Shown piece by piece: positions 51,007-63,336 of a DNA stretch of 64,000 nt. The number at the start of each line of letters is the position of its first letter. Positions within the stretch are counted from its first letter, which is position 1. Origin of the DNA: Diphasiastrum complanatum. Its lineage: Eukaryota; Streptophyta; Lycopodiopsida; Lycopodiales; Lycopodiaceae. The stretch covers positions 8,635,426 to 8,699,425 of the forward strand of contig CM055097.1 in NCBI GenBank assembly GCA_029204225.1, given 5' to 3'. Both the position numbers and the translations under genes were made by a program. A model generated the notes under the pieces. That model was not told the DNA's origin, made no database searches, and was given only the letters and a program-made list of their open reading frames with translations.

Positions 51007-53465
51007 TATAGCATCACCTCAATGATTTCAAAGGATTCTCTCAAAGATGACGTGTATTTCTAAGTTTAAGCCAAAAAATGCACTTTCATTATCTTTCCTT
51101 TTTCTATCTGGCAAGGCTTTTTCTGTTTAGTGGTGAGATCATTAGTGTTTTCTTTTTCTATCTCGCAAGGCTTTTTTTTTTAGTGTTCTCTCGAATGCTC
51201 AAATCTCCTCTTAGGCTGTCTTGCCTTAGGTTTTGAAGTTTGAATGAGAAAAGCATCTCCTCAAGTGATCTCAAAGGTTTGAAGTCTGAATTAGCAACAC
51301 ATCTCGTTGGTGATCTCAAAGAGATCTTTCTATCTGATTATCATTCCTTGTTGTCACTTAGAGAGATTATCTAGTTTTATGCCCTACATTGTTAAAAGTT
51401 TTGAGATTTCGCTCAATTTGCATTGCGAGCCATTGCAAATCTTATATCCAATTGGCCACGCATAAAATATATAGCCCTTCCAAGGCTCATTGATGATTAG
51501 TGGTGCGATAGATAAGACTTGGCTTGTACATTTGCCCACCCAAGTTTGAGCCCCCCTATTCCCATGCAAGCATATCATTGAAGTTGTGAAGTTTGCCTTT
51601 GGATGTCGTGAAAGAAGTTGTTGCGTGCTTCTATTGTCTTGTAGGAGTCATTCCTGTCCTTTTTGGTTAGAGTCAAAACAACAAAAATCTCATTTTGTCG
51701 TCGACAATGGTTTAGATGGATAAAAGTTGGACCCGTGTCCATGTAGGATAGGTTTGAATCCAAGTTGGGTGCATGAGTGGACGCTTAAAACCTTGCGCAT
51801 TACAATATATAGTGTACATGTTAGCTAGTTGCAATAGCTCAAGAGTTAGAATTGTGTCCACATAGCGCAGTTGGAACCCCAATTGGGTGCATGAGTGGAC
51901 GCTTGAAGCCTTGTGCTAAATGTTGTTTTGGCTTTACTTTGTGATACCAAGTGTACATGTTACCTAGTTTTTTATTTACAAGAGTGAGAAGTGCGGCCTC
52001 GTAGAGAAAGAATCTTGAATTGGTGCTCAAGTGGACCTTTGGAATCTTGTGCCCTCCTAGCATGGCCTTGCAATGGGATGGATTAATGGATTTTTTTAGT
52101 TCTTCAATGGAATAGGCGAGCAATCTATAGAAATTTACCCATCATGTGGTTATCTCAAGACAATCATGAATTTTATATCCTCTTTTGGAAGAGTATAAAA
52201 TTAGAAAACTTTAGTAAAATCAAAATGGCTATTTATGACCGGAAATTGGTTGTGAAGGGCTAAAAAGGCTTTAAAAAAATGCTCACAAAAAAGTTTTTTT
52301 TTTCTCAACATGGGTTAGAAAACCATAAGAAAAACATATTGGTGCTCAAATGCAATGGGTAAAGTCTCAAACAAGAGGCTAAAAACTTATTCTTATGTTA
52401 ATGGGCTTTTTGTAGTTTTTCGAGTTTCTATATTTCATAGATTCATTATAGAGCATATCACGATATGTTGTCGGGCCCAAGATTTAGAGAAAGTGTACTT
52501 CCCAATTGCGACTACCACAACAATTTGCACTCCACCCACATCCAATGCTAGTGGAGGCATCAAGAGTTGCAAGGAGGGCAGGGCCCATACAACTTCCATG
52601 GCAATCTCACTTAATTAGGAGTACATCGTCTCCAAGATTGGGTCTTGAGTCATCAAAACCAGAAATTTTTTAATCACATCAATGAGTTGAATCATTCATA
52701 TTTTAAAACTTACGTTTTGACACATAGGGCCATGAAAATTGACTCCAACTCCTAATAGCCATGGCATTTGGAATTGTCTTTACCTCTTGTCTGAGAACAT
52801 TTGTAGTCTAACTATTAAGCATATAGTTTTTAAAGGCCTAATTTATATTCTCTCTTGTATTATTATTGGGAAAATAGTATGAATTTTTTTTTTGTAAAAG
52901 GGTTTGTACTTTAGCCCACGAATTCTACCTCATAGTAATTTATCACTATTACATAACATTATCAAACAAAACAAACTACATAAAGTTTGCTACATAGGAT
53001 GTCACTAACCTAGTTACTATAAGCAAATTTTCTTTCTAGTATAGTGCATCATAGAAAGGAAAGACTTCCAAAACAAGGACAATTCTTGATTCTACGGGCT
53101 TTGTCAATCATCTATTTTATTCAACTTAACAAGGAGCTACTTTTAGCAATAAAACTTTTCTAGTTATAGTCTATTGTTTTTTAAACAAAGGCATCACAAA
53201 CATCTAGCAATCTTTTGTAAGCATGTTGATTGGAGGGAGGAGAGATACATTTCTCTCAAAGAGTATCTTATTCCTAAATCATCGTAGAAAAAACAACTCA
53301 ACAATGCTAAAACACTTCTATAAAATAAATGTACAAAACAAATTAGAAAAAAGTCTACCTCACTCTTAAAAAAATGGTCATTGAAGGTCTCCTCAATCAC
53401 ATCCATAAACTTGTAAATGAGGCCGACTATAGAACCTCTCCAGCCTATTATGTTGGCTGGTTGAG
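51007..53465. other. Intergenic DNA with degenerate tandem repeats
   Basis: No gene is supported. Around 51725-52060 an imperfect unit of about 120-136 bp recurs three times, recognised by GGTGCATGAGTGGACGCTT and its variants at about 51766, 51885 and 52021. Confidence 0.5.
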
Positions 53466-53850
53466 TGTTTGATCCATCTAGCTACCAGACAACCCGATAT
53501 TAGCTATGTTGTTAGCCTGATAAGCCAATATATGGCAATTTTGAGAGAGTACAAATTTGGAAGAAAGCGAAGAAAATCCTTTGCTATGTGAATGGCATAC
53601 CAACTTATGGGGTGGTATATGAGACACAATATTATTTGCTGATGGAAGTATATATGGCATGAGGTCTACTACAATCTATCTTTTTCATATTGGGGATAGC
53701 AATTTCTCTTGGTCAAGCAAAAAGCAAAAAGCAAGTATCTTATTTACTACAAAAATTGAATACAAAGTGTTATGCTCGACAATACAAGAGGCTATATGGC
53801 TATGAAGGATGGTGGAAGACATCGGATTCCATAGCTTGAGCCTACAACAA
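53466..53850 (+). pseudogene. Copia RT-RNase H remnant, heavily decayed
   Basis: Across several frames the plus strand still reads ATRQPDISYVVSLISQYM, then a broken RNase H with SWSSKKQKAS-like sequence, EYKVL and IQEAIWLWRMVED. These are the C-terminal RT and RNase H motifs of copia. Many stops and shifts make it an old relic. The element's ends were not found. Confidence 0.7.
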
Positions 53851-54128
53851 TCAATAGTGTGAAATCTAGATCAACAGATTTTACACTATTTAGAAATCTG
53901 AGATCAACAGATCAACACATATGTGAAAAAACAAAGATCAAAACACATTTAGTTTATCAATGATGTTGGTGGAGTGGAATCTCGTGTTCCGCCCCTTCGC
54001 AAAATAGTGTATTGTTGACTAGTACGTTGTTTCGGTATCATAGTTTTTTGGTCAGTAGGAGTTGCAGTATAAGCTACCTCCTCATGATTATTAATCGGAC
54101 AGAGGAATAGTTCCTCTTCTAAATAATT

Positions 54129-55378
54129 AGTCTATAAACTGAGACAATTGGTCTTAGAATGACCTTCCTTCCCACACGCGGTACACCAAACATTGGCGTT
54201 AGGCTTCGCTTTCTTTCGCTTGGCTTTAACATCAGATATTTGGACCTTTAGATCACTCATTTCTCTTGTTAACAACTGAACACTTTTCCTTAATGGATCC
54301 ATCTTTTCGGATTTCTCCATTCTTTTCTTTCTTTCCGAGTTCCTATTCTTAGTTTCCCTATAAGAAGATTCTTCTTCCGATGAAAAAGAATAAGATGAAT
54401 ACTCAGAAGATTTTTCCATATCCACTGAATCAGATTCTGATATAGACTCAATAGATGTTCCAGATTCTTCTGTTTGTTTAAATTTGTGTTTTTTACTACT
54501 TTTTCTTTCATTTTATCGTCTGCGAAAAATTTGTGAGGTTTCTAATTCTCAACATAGGCAATGACATCTTCCAAAGAAGTCATCAAATTCCGTCAACAGT
54601 AACGATCCATTTTCTTAGACAAACCACCCAAGAACCATTCATTTTGCATAGGAACTGGATACTGGGCTCCTAACTTTCCTATTAAATTCTTAACCCTATG
54701 AGTATATTTCCTAAGTGATTCCTTTGGCTGTTTTTCAACAGAGTTAAGCCGAGCCAACAATCTAGTGGAATGTCATATCCCCCTAAACTGTTTAAAGAAT
54801 GCTGCTTTTAAAGCGTTCCAAGTATTAACTGTTTCCGATACTAATTGACTATACCAAATCCTAGCCTGCTTCTGCAGAAGACCTGGCAAAATTCTAACTT
54901 TATCCTCGTCCGTTTGCTCTTTGTTTGCTATGGTAATGGATTCAAATTGCGACATATAACTATCCGCATCTTCAGATGATGATCCCTTAAAGAAATCATA
55001 TCTGATTTTTGTAGATGTGGGTGGCGCTGGACTAGCCATATTAACATATGGTGGTGAACTAGATGAGCTTGGAGGATCTGAATCTAAATTTTGCTCGGAC
55101 AAAGAGTCTGAACTTGGTTCGAAAGTAGAATCAGACAAATCTGATTCAGGTGAATTTGTAGAACTTGGTGTTTCAACGGATCTTTCCTCCAATGAATCTA
55201 CAAATGCTGTAGTAGCGTGTAAAAGATCATTAAATGCTTCAGGTGTTAATCTTGCTCTAACTGGTGAGTTTTGCAAATTCTACAAATACAAATCTCTAGA
55301 CTTCCTATATGCTTCTAAATGTTGTGCACGCTCTAAACATTTCTGTTCAATAATTGCTTGAGAGTATGTTCTTGGCAT
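54129..55378 (-). pseudogene. Gypsy-type gag of element K
   Basis: The start is ATG at 55378 on the minus strand (MPRTYSQAIIEQKCLERAQH), about 70 bp from the primer site. A stop lies at about 55277. The frame then continues with a Ser-rich acidic linker and the gypsy gag core (IRYDFFKGSSSEDADSYMSQ, ARIWYSQL, WNALKAAFFKQFRG), with stops at about 54773 and 54595. The final part has a coiled-coil-like charged stretch (RMEKSEKMDPLRKSVQLLTR) and one zinc knuckle CTACGKEGHSKTNC at about 54140-54185. Protease and pol are not present to the left, so only the 5' part of the element remains. Confidence 0.82.
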
Positions 55379-55446
55379 GCATTACATGAGAAAGATTCGT
55401 AGATGTAATACACGTAAAAATATTGCAAAATGTGATATTCATCTCC

Positions 55447-56536
55447 ACGGCAACGGCGCCAGATTATGTGGTGGCCTAGTCGTTATAGTTCTCCACAAAA
55501 TCAACGAATTACGTAGTATAAAAGGTTCGCCAGATTATCTTTTGCATGGTAAATGTATGTATAATGATAAACAGACTAGAGTGTATAAAGTTCACAATGA
55601 ATACTACAGCGACATAACTGGTTATCCAAAGATATTTGGGTAAATTGGCATCCAGGAACACCAATGATGAAACGATTTGGTCAAGGTCTATAATTGTAAG
55701 AATTACTTTATCTTTCAGGCTCTTCAGGCATCAGGAAAACAATAAGAACTGATAGCAACTAGCAATTAGATTCATCAAGCAGAATCACATTAGCTAAAAG
55801 TTCTTCTTAATCAAACACAGTGAATTAGATTTTATCGCAGGAAGCAAACAAGACAGAGCCTCAATCAATCCCATTATCTAAACACATATAGCTCATTCAG
55901 AGTTGAAGGAATTTATGCTAAAAGTTATGTTTAACCGCTTCGGCTAATTCCCTGCGCACATTAGTCAGAATTATTACTTGTTGGTGTCGCTTGAAAATCC
56001 GTGTTAGAGTAACTAAAATTCAGTATAACTTAAGAAATGTGTGTGACGCAAACAGAACAGTATCACAATCAATCACAGATCATACAGAGTGTGTTCGCAC
56101 AAATGATAAGAAGTAATTCTATGAGTGATAACAGAAGGAAAGAATGTTCAAGCTATAAGAACTTGATCTTCGCTCTCTATTGATACTCAGCTCTGCGTAG
56201 AAATGCGTATGCACAATGGCACGTAGTGCTATCCTTATAGGAATGTTCTTCAGCCTCAATGTCGCTTACAAACCGTCAAATGTCGGTTTTGAACTTCTAT
56301 TGTGTCTCTTTAGAACGTCACAGCTTCTACTCAAAATATGAATTTACAAAGTGCGAAATAGGCCTTTACATGTATTTAGGCACTATAGCACATTTTATAT
56401 ATATGGAAAATGAAAATTTTTACAATATATGACAAAATTTGGGATAATGTGAGATCATAAGACTCCACAAATTTATGGCGCTCTCAAATCAACCTCTAGA
56501 TTTGGAAATTACACCAACTTTGGGCTGAAACCTGAT
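55447..56536 (-). repeat. Primer site and 5' LTR of gypsy element K
   Basis: On the minus strand TGGCGCCGTTGCCGTGGAG (55443-55461) is a primer site of the Athila type. The LTR ends CCACCACA just before it (plus start at 55467) and extends right. Its outer end was not located, and the region to about 56536 has no gene. Confidence 0.6.
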
Positions 56537-56547
56537 CTGATACCATG

Positions 56548-57192
56548 TGAAAAAATGGGATATCAAAACACATTTAGTTCATCAATGATCTTTGGCCAAA
56601 TTTGGTTGCACATCTAGAAATAGCTAGAAGATAGAAATCGCTACTTTATGCATGCTAGAACTTAGAAATGCATAGAGATTTGATCATAAACACTTAGATA
56701 TGACTTAGTACTATGCTTTTCCGTACAAAAGCAGTAAACTACTGTAACATGTGTGAAATCTAGGTCAACCATAAAATCAACATTTTACACATAGAAACTC
56801 AAGATATCAAGAGAGAAACACATGAGATGGACATAGAAACACAAGAGATGAATTCTCCACAAAGAAAAAAACTTTGAAGATTATTTCTCCATGCAGGTAC
56901 AACTATTTATAGCTTCCAAAATGTCGTTTAGCCACTTGTCCCAAACTTGACTTAATTTGAAAACTTCTAGATACTTCATCAGAAACCTAGTGTCTAGATG
57001 CAATGTACCAAAATTAGCCAATTAGAATGGGTCCAAATCCGACCTCATCCACTTTCTAATTGCCAACAATAGTACAAACATTATCTAGGCCTTTATCGAC
57101 AAATATGAAACTATCTCTAAGTTGAGATTTCATTTTGGCCTCCAAAAATGCCAATAAACCAACAAACTAGTTGACAATTTTTCACGCTATAA
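56548..57192 (-). repeat. Copia LTR with tRNA-Met primer site (minus strand)
   Basis: The plus strand reads CTGATACCATGTGAAAAAATG, so on the minus strand the LTR ends CACA and is followed by TGGTATCAG. It begins TGAAAAATTGTCAACTAG near 57192. A short related piece (AAAACACATTTAGTT type) occurs at about 53926-53960, suggesting that gypsy K inserted into or recombined with related copia DNA. Confidence 0.65.
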
Positions 57193-57739
57193 AGCTAGCA
57201 AAGAATCTTATATTTCATGCATGTACTAAACATATCGCGATTTGGTGCCACTTCATTGGAGAGTAACTTTATATGAAGAAAATGATGTGTCAGATTGTAA
57301 AACAAGGGTTGATATTTCCACAAAGCCACTAAATTCAAATAGAGTTGAGATTTTTAGGAAAAAAAACTTCATGTTTGTAATATAAACCGTTATCGGTTCA
57401 CCACGGTTCTGAGAACCGTACAGTGAACTGTACGCTTCTTAAATTTTTTTGTCCAGAACCGTGGTGAACCGTACTGATTAATCAATTAATTGATTAATTT
57501 TTTTTTTTTAGTTACCCCCCCCAAAAAAATATGCAAAAAAAGGGCCAAAAAAGTCTATGAAATCTGTGCTTTCCAGTACGCATAGTCTTGGAATCTTTTG
57601 GAATTCTATCATCAATAGGGAAGCGCCTTAGACGTGACCTAGTAGAAAGCCATAGATTCCTCGTGATAAGATCTAGCTTGATCAAAACCATGTAATTTGT
57701 ACATAGGTGGGTTCCACATGTGTGATTCCATATTGCCAT
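57193..57739. other. Non-coding DNA with a strong foldback (57394-57471)
   Basis: No gene is seen. Perfect 18-bp arms, CGGTTCACCACGGTTCTG at 57394-57411 and its complement at 57454-57471, enclose a 42-bp loop that itself contains CGTACAGTGAACTGTACG. A 22-bp AT palindrome follows at 57477-57498, then a T run. Confidence 0.7.
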
Positions 57740-58562
57740 GTAGTTTAGATCTCATTTGGTCATAATTCCTACATTATAGGGCCAAATTCCTTGAATCATG
57801 GAGGTGGATAACTAACCTAGCCACCAATTTGACAAAACTCTAGAGCTAGGTAAGATTGACAAATTAGGGTAAAAATGGTCAATAATCTTCCTTATTACAT
57901 GCTGGATTTTCACCTAACTTGAAAGGAGAAGAGCTCTATTGTACACAATCTATCATTCCATAGTGAGAAGATAGAATTTTTGGAACAAATTGGCAATCTT
58001 GAGTTTTCCACACATTTTTCTTGAGTTTTTGTGAATGCTTTGGTATCTAAACTTGATTCCACTTAATATCTAATAATGGGATGTACCAAACATGTGTGGG
58101 CTCGGAATTCCATGTTTTACCAATGCTTTTGATTGCTCTTGATTGTGGATCCAATATTGCTTTCCTAGATCAAGATCTTGTGACTAGTTTTGCAATAGAT
58201 AGGTGTACCCATCAATCAATCACTCTTGGAGCCTTACGTAGGTTCATTTATGGTCCTTTGTACTGCACTTTCAACATGGTATCGAAGACAAGTACAAGAG
58301 GATGATTAGTGATTAAAGGACAATCCATTTTTAGCAATTTGTTGTTTAGATAGCTAGTCTTGGGAGGGCGAGTTCAAATCAAGTCTTAATTTGAAGATTT
58401 GGGATCCAAACTTGGTGAGGGTCAATAGTTGTACTTCCCACATGTGTTGGAACCCCTGTACCAAATTTAATATTCAATATTCACAATATCTAAACAGTTT
58501 GAGTTTACACCACCTTGATGAGTTTTTTTTGCTAATACTAGGAAAAGCATCAAAGTATGTTT
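57740..58562 (+). repeat. LTR N, primer site and leader fragment
   Basis: LTR sequence ends CTTTCAACA at about 58276 and is followed by TGGTATCGAAGAC, an altered tRNA-Met primer site. The LTR start was not found. The leader (to 58562) carries ACAATCCATTTTTAGCAA and CTAGGAAAAGCATCAA. It is interrupted by element O and resembles 60668-60935. Confidence 0.6.
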
Positions 58563-59347
<785 letters not shown>

Positions 59348-60667
59348 CTCCCTCTTATAGTTTTAATTATAATACTTTGATCTAACTTTAGAATTATCTC
59401 CATCCTAAGTATAGACCTCCTTTCTAATGCTCTAAAGTAGCTTCCATAATTGATATAGAGAATAGTGTCCACTTTGGATGTTTCACTTTTTCTTACATCA
59501 ATATTACATGTCAAGATGTGACTAGAACATGAAGAACCAAATAGAATGTGAATGAAATGATTCCTCCATGTTTCAAACTTTGAACTCTCTGGAAAATTAT
59601 AGCAACCAGACAATAAATGCGAGTAGTGACCATTTGCTTGTGTGTCTCCTCCAACTTTGTCCTTTCTTGATATGCCTCCACCATAAAACTCCATGAATGA
59701 GCCTCCATTGCCATCTTGCCACAAGATATCATCAACACTTGATGATTTGGAAATGAATGAGTGATATAATCAATCTCCATAAGCTTCATTTCCGTCAGCA
59801 AACTCAGCCAAAAATGCTAGTACAACTCCAACATCAAAATGATGCAAAAACAATGTAGCTAGTTTTACCATATCTTGACAATTTGCACACATCCACATGA
59901 AATTGCTCAAACATAAGATAGAAAAAGTAAAGTAGACCTGAACAACACTTCCTTGCTGCTCCTTTTACCTTACTCGAGTCTTCATACACCTACAAAAATA
60001 GATCCAAAACATCTTTGCCAAATGACCCTCCTTTGATGCTCTTGACTAGCTCCAAATTGCCACTTTCTTGTTTGTGTTGTTGAAGCCCTTTGAGATCAAC
60101 CTCTTGATCTTCCTTTTGACCATCAAATCCATTGACTAAGAACTCTTTTCCAGATCCATTAGATGATTTTTCAGCATGAAAACCATGAGAACCAATATCC
60201 ACTTGCATAGCATCATCTACACAAGAAGATTCTCCAAAACATGTGAGTAAAGAAAAGTGTGCCACTTCCACTTGCTTATCTTTCTCTTGATCATCAAAGA
60301 TAAACTTGAACCTTTGGAAATACTCCCTCTCAAACATATGATCTAAATCCAAAAAGATCTCATCAATGCTTGATCTCGAATTTCCACAAAGGTTAGTGAA
60401 AACAATGTCACCATCATAAATCAAAAGATAGATTCCAAACTTTCCATCCAACATGAAGTAGAGAAGGTGAAGATGAGTATCAAACCAAATAAATCTAGCC
60501 CTCTTGAGTCCATAACAATCCTCAATAAGATCACCAATGAGATCTCCCTTGCCTTGAAGAAATTGCCTCTCGATTTGTTCCATGTAGTCTTCTCCAACCA
60601 ACCTTTTTCCATCTTGATCATGAGTGATCAATTCACAATCATAGAATCCTTTGAGTTGATGAAGAGA
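59348..60667 (-). pseudogene. Unknown coding module of element O
   Basis: The minus strand encodes 59990-60631 in one frame of 213 residues (ITHDQDGKRLVGEDYMEQIE, HLHLLYFMLDGKFGIYLL, DHMFEREYFQRFKFIFDDQE, NLELVKSIKGGSFGKDVLDL) and then 59329-59724 (MEFYGGGISRKDKVGGDTQA, NFPESSKFETWRNHF, RSILRMEIILKLDQ). The sequence is close to the module in D, with many conservative replacements and the same order. No known domain is seen. It lacks a start because the element is cut at 60667. O keeps joined in one frame what D has split, so it is the better guide to the ancestral ORF. Confidence 0.6.
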
Positions 60668-61057
60668 TCAAATGTACAATCCATTTTTAGCAAGTTTTGG
60701 AGCTAAAGGCTAGAATTGGAGGGCCGACTTGAAATCGATAGAAGGGGTGGAGATTAGGGGACCAAACTTGGTCAGGGTCAAATTCTGTACTATTCACACA
60801 CGTGGGAAGCTCTATACCTCAAACTAATCTTCATTTTTCATTAGATCCAAAGAATTTCATAGTGATTGATCTTGGTGAGTTTTTTGGTGCTAGATCTAGG
60901 AAAAGCATCAACGTTTGTATGACATTGATTAGATTGGAATTAGTGTCATCAAATCTAATGAATTAAGGCTGGGATCAAGCCCTCTAAAAGTGATTTACAG
61001 GTCTTGAAAAACCATCAAGAAGGAGTAAGTTTTAGCTATTTTTTGGTCCAAAAATGG
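60668..61057 (+). repeat. Second copy of N-type leader sequence
   Basis: Homologous to 58318-58560 on the same strand (ACAATCCATTTTTAGCAAG, CCAAACTTGGTCAGGGTCAA, CTAGGAAAAGCATCAA), with a CACACACGTGGG motif at 60798. It lies directly at the truncated edge of O. Confidence 0.65.
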
Positions 61058-61880
61058 TCAAAATTGACTTGAAACATCTCCTGCCCAATTTGCATATGTG
61101 TAGGCTTCAAGTATGTTGGTAGTTTGGCTGCGTCCGTAGCAGATGCTGAGAGTTTTCATTGCTTGGATGTACTTCATGACCTTTGTTAGCGCCTTCCAAT
61201 GAGTTAAGCCTGGATTTGACAGGAACTGGCTAAGTGTACTGATCGAATATACAAGGTTTGGTTGCGTGCAGATCATTGCGTACATCAATGAGTGATGATG
61301 GATTGAAACAGGTAGTGCTTCATTTTCTCCTTTTTTGCCTCAGTTTGAGGAGACCATTCCTTTGAAAATTTTAGTCCAGGGTCGAGTGGAAAGCGACTTG
61401 GTTTGCAGTTGGCCATACCATACTTTTTCAGCATGTTGTTGAGATATCATTGTTAACTGATAAAAATCAGTCTGCTACGTTGATCTTGTTGGATTTGAAT
61501 TTCGAGACAATAGAGGACGGGACCCATGTCAGTCATCTTGTATTCTTGGGCCAACATGCATTTCATATCCTTCATCAGATTCAGATTGTTACTGAATAAG
61601 AGTGTATCATCTACATAGAGAATGATGATGATGAAGTAATCTGATACAGACTTGAAGTAGACATTCAAGTCTACCGAGTTTGGAATAAAATCATTCTCGA
61701 TAAAAAATGCATTGATTTTTTGGAACCAGTCTTTGGGTGACTATTTTAGCCCGTAGAGCGCCCTGTGTATTTTGCATATAAGGTAATGTTGCTTTCCGTT
61801 GAGTTTATATTTCTCTAGTTGTGTCATATAGATTTCCTCTTCGATGGTTACATTGAAGAAAATGGTTTGTGTGAAAAATT
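61058..61880 (-). pseudogene. RT-RNase H fragment of a copia element (P)
   Basis: The minus strand reads IHRALYGLK followed by a stop (about 61750), IIIILYVDDTLLFSNNLNLM (catalytic YVDD intact; 61453-61668), then a stop, and MICTQPNLVYSISTLSQFLS, WKALTKVMKYI and YANWAGDVSS (61058-61288). The RNase H end and everything before RT are missing. The motifs resemble H more than A or B. No LTR can be assigned. Confidence 0.85.
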
Positions 61881-61989
61881 GAAAAAGATTATCTATGTTA
61901 GATATAGGGGTCTTATGTTTTTTACATCAAGCATCTAGGTGTAGGATGTTGATAGAAACAAATTTGGCATAGATGGCAAATTATGCATT

Positions 61990-62597
61990 CCACTTGTAAT
62001 GCCACTATTGAGCCAAAATAGAGTAAGAGGCTAAACTCGTGCCAATTAGAGTGTAGACGAGTGCAATGCCTTTGTTTGATGGATTCGAAGAGGTCCAATA
62101 GGATTTAGAGGTGGAACCATGTGAGGTCCAATAGGAATTTGAGGTGTGCTTGAATATAGTCCAATAGAATTAAGAGGTGCATGGATCAATGGTCCAATAG
62201 GATTAAGAGGTGACAAAGTGTGGTCCAATCATATTTAAGCATAGTGGTAGCTCGTGGATCTACTAGTATCATTGTACTCCTCATTTTGAAGCTAATTGAT
62301 TTGGTGATTGTGTGGATTTTGAGTGTCATTGAATTTCTAGCTTTCTCTCTCTACCCGAGAGCTCATGATAATTTTTCTCTCTCTACCAGCAACTTATTCC
62401 TACTTAGAATAATTTTTTAATACTTCCCACACGTGTGAGTGAGAGTTGGAAGTGATTGAATGCATGTAGTAGTGTGTTTTTGCCATAGGATCAAAGATAG
62501 ATCTTGAATCTCAATCTAGTCTTGATCTTGGTGCATCTAAACACCTTAGGAGATCACAAGTACATGTTGTGGACAATCCACACATGTGAAATGAACA
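61990..62597 (+). repeat. 5' LTR of element L (start approximate)
   Basis: It ends GAAATGAACA at 62597, directly before the primer site TGGTATCAAAGCC (62598-62610). It contains degenerate tandem units built on GGTCCAATAGGATTAAGAGG (about 62088-62232), CT-rich runs and CACACGTGTG at 62428. The left end is an estimate. Confidence 0.65.
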
Positions 62598-63336
62598 TGG
62601 TATCAAAGCCTACCTAATGTTACGATGCATTTTGATCCATTTAAGTGAAAACTATTCATCAACCTTGAGCTAGAAATTGTCAAGGCCCATTTTCCTAGCT
62701 ATCTTGTTCAATTTTGGATCAAAAGAGATCAAAAGGACATTAATTGGGTCTGACCTGGTACTATACAGAATCAGGTGCTCAGACACGTGTGAGGAACATC
62801 CAATTTCAGTTTGGAAGTTCTCTCTCATGCTTGATCCATTTATCTTGCTTGATAGCGTGTTTGAAGCTTTTTTTGTCTAGTTTTTGATGCAATCAGTTTT
62901 ATTCCATTTGGTTGAGCCAATCAAAAGTTATAAGCTTTTGAAGAGGGTTAGGTAGGGCACCTAGACCTAGGTGGACACATTTGGTTTGGTCAAGAGATTG
63001 CTTGGTTGATCCAAAATCACAGTTGTATGCTTACCAATCTCATCTATATGTGATCTAGGAACTGTTTTGAGATCTTAGCAATATCATTGTATTTGAGTCA
63101 AATTTGGTTTCTTAGTGTACTTCACAAGTGCTAAGAGTGTTTGATCCTAACTTTGCCTATACTCCATCATTTGATGTGAAATAGATCTTGTTTTAGAGAG
63201 ATTTGTGTAGCTAGTGAGAATCAATTCACAAATAGTTGCAAGATCTTTCATAGGAGGAGATAGTACTCATTATTGGATCCTATTGAGAGTGTGTAGCAAC
63301 ATTTATAGTTCATCATTTGAGTTTTTTTCACTTCAA
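62598..63336 (+). other. Untranslated leader of element L
   Basis: About 740 bp between primer site and gag. It contains GACACGTGTGAGG near 62783 and no supported gene. Confidence 0.65.
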
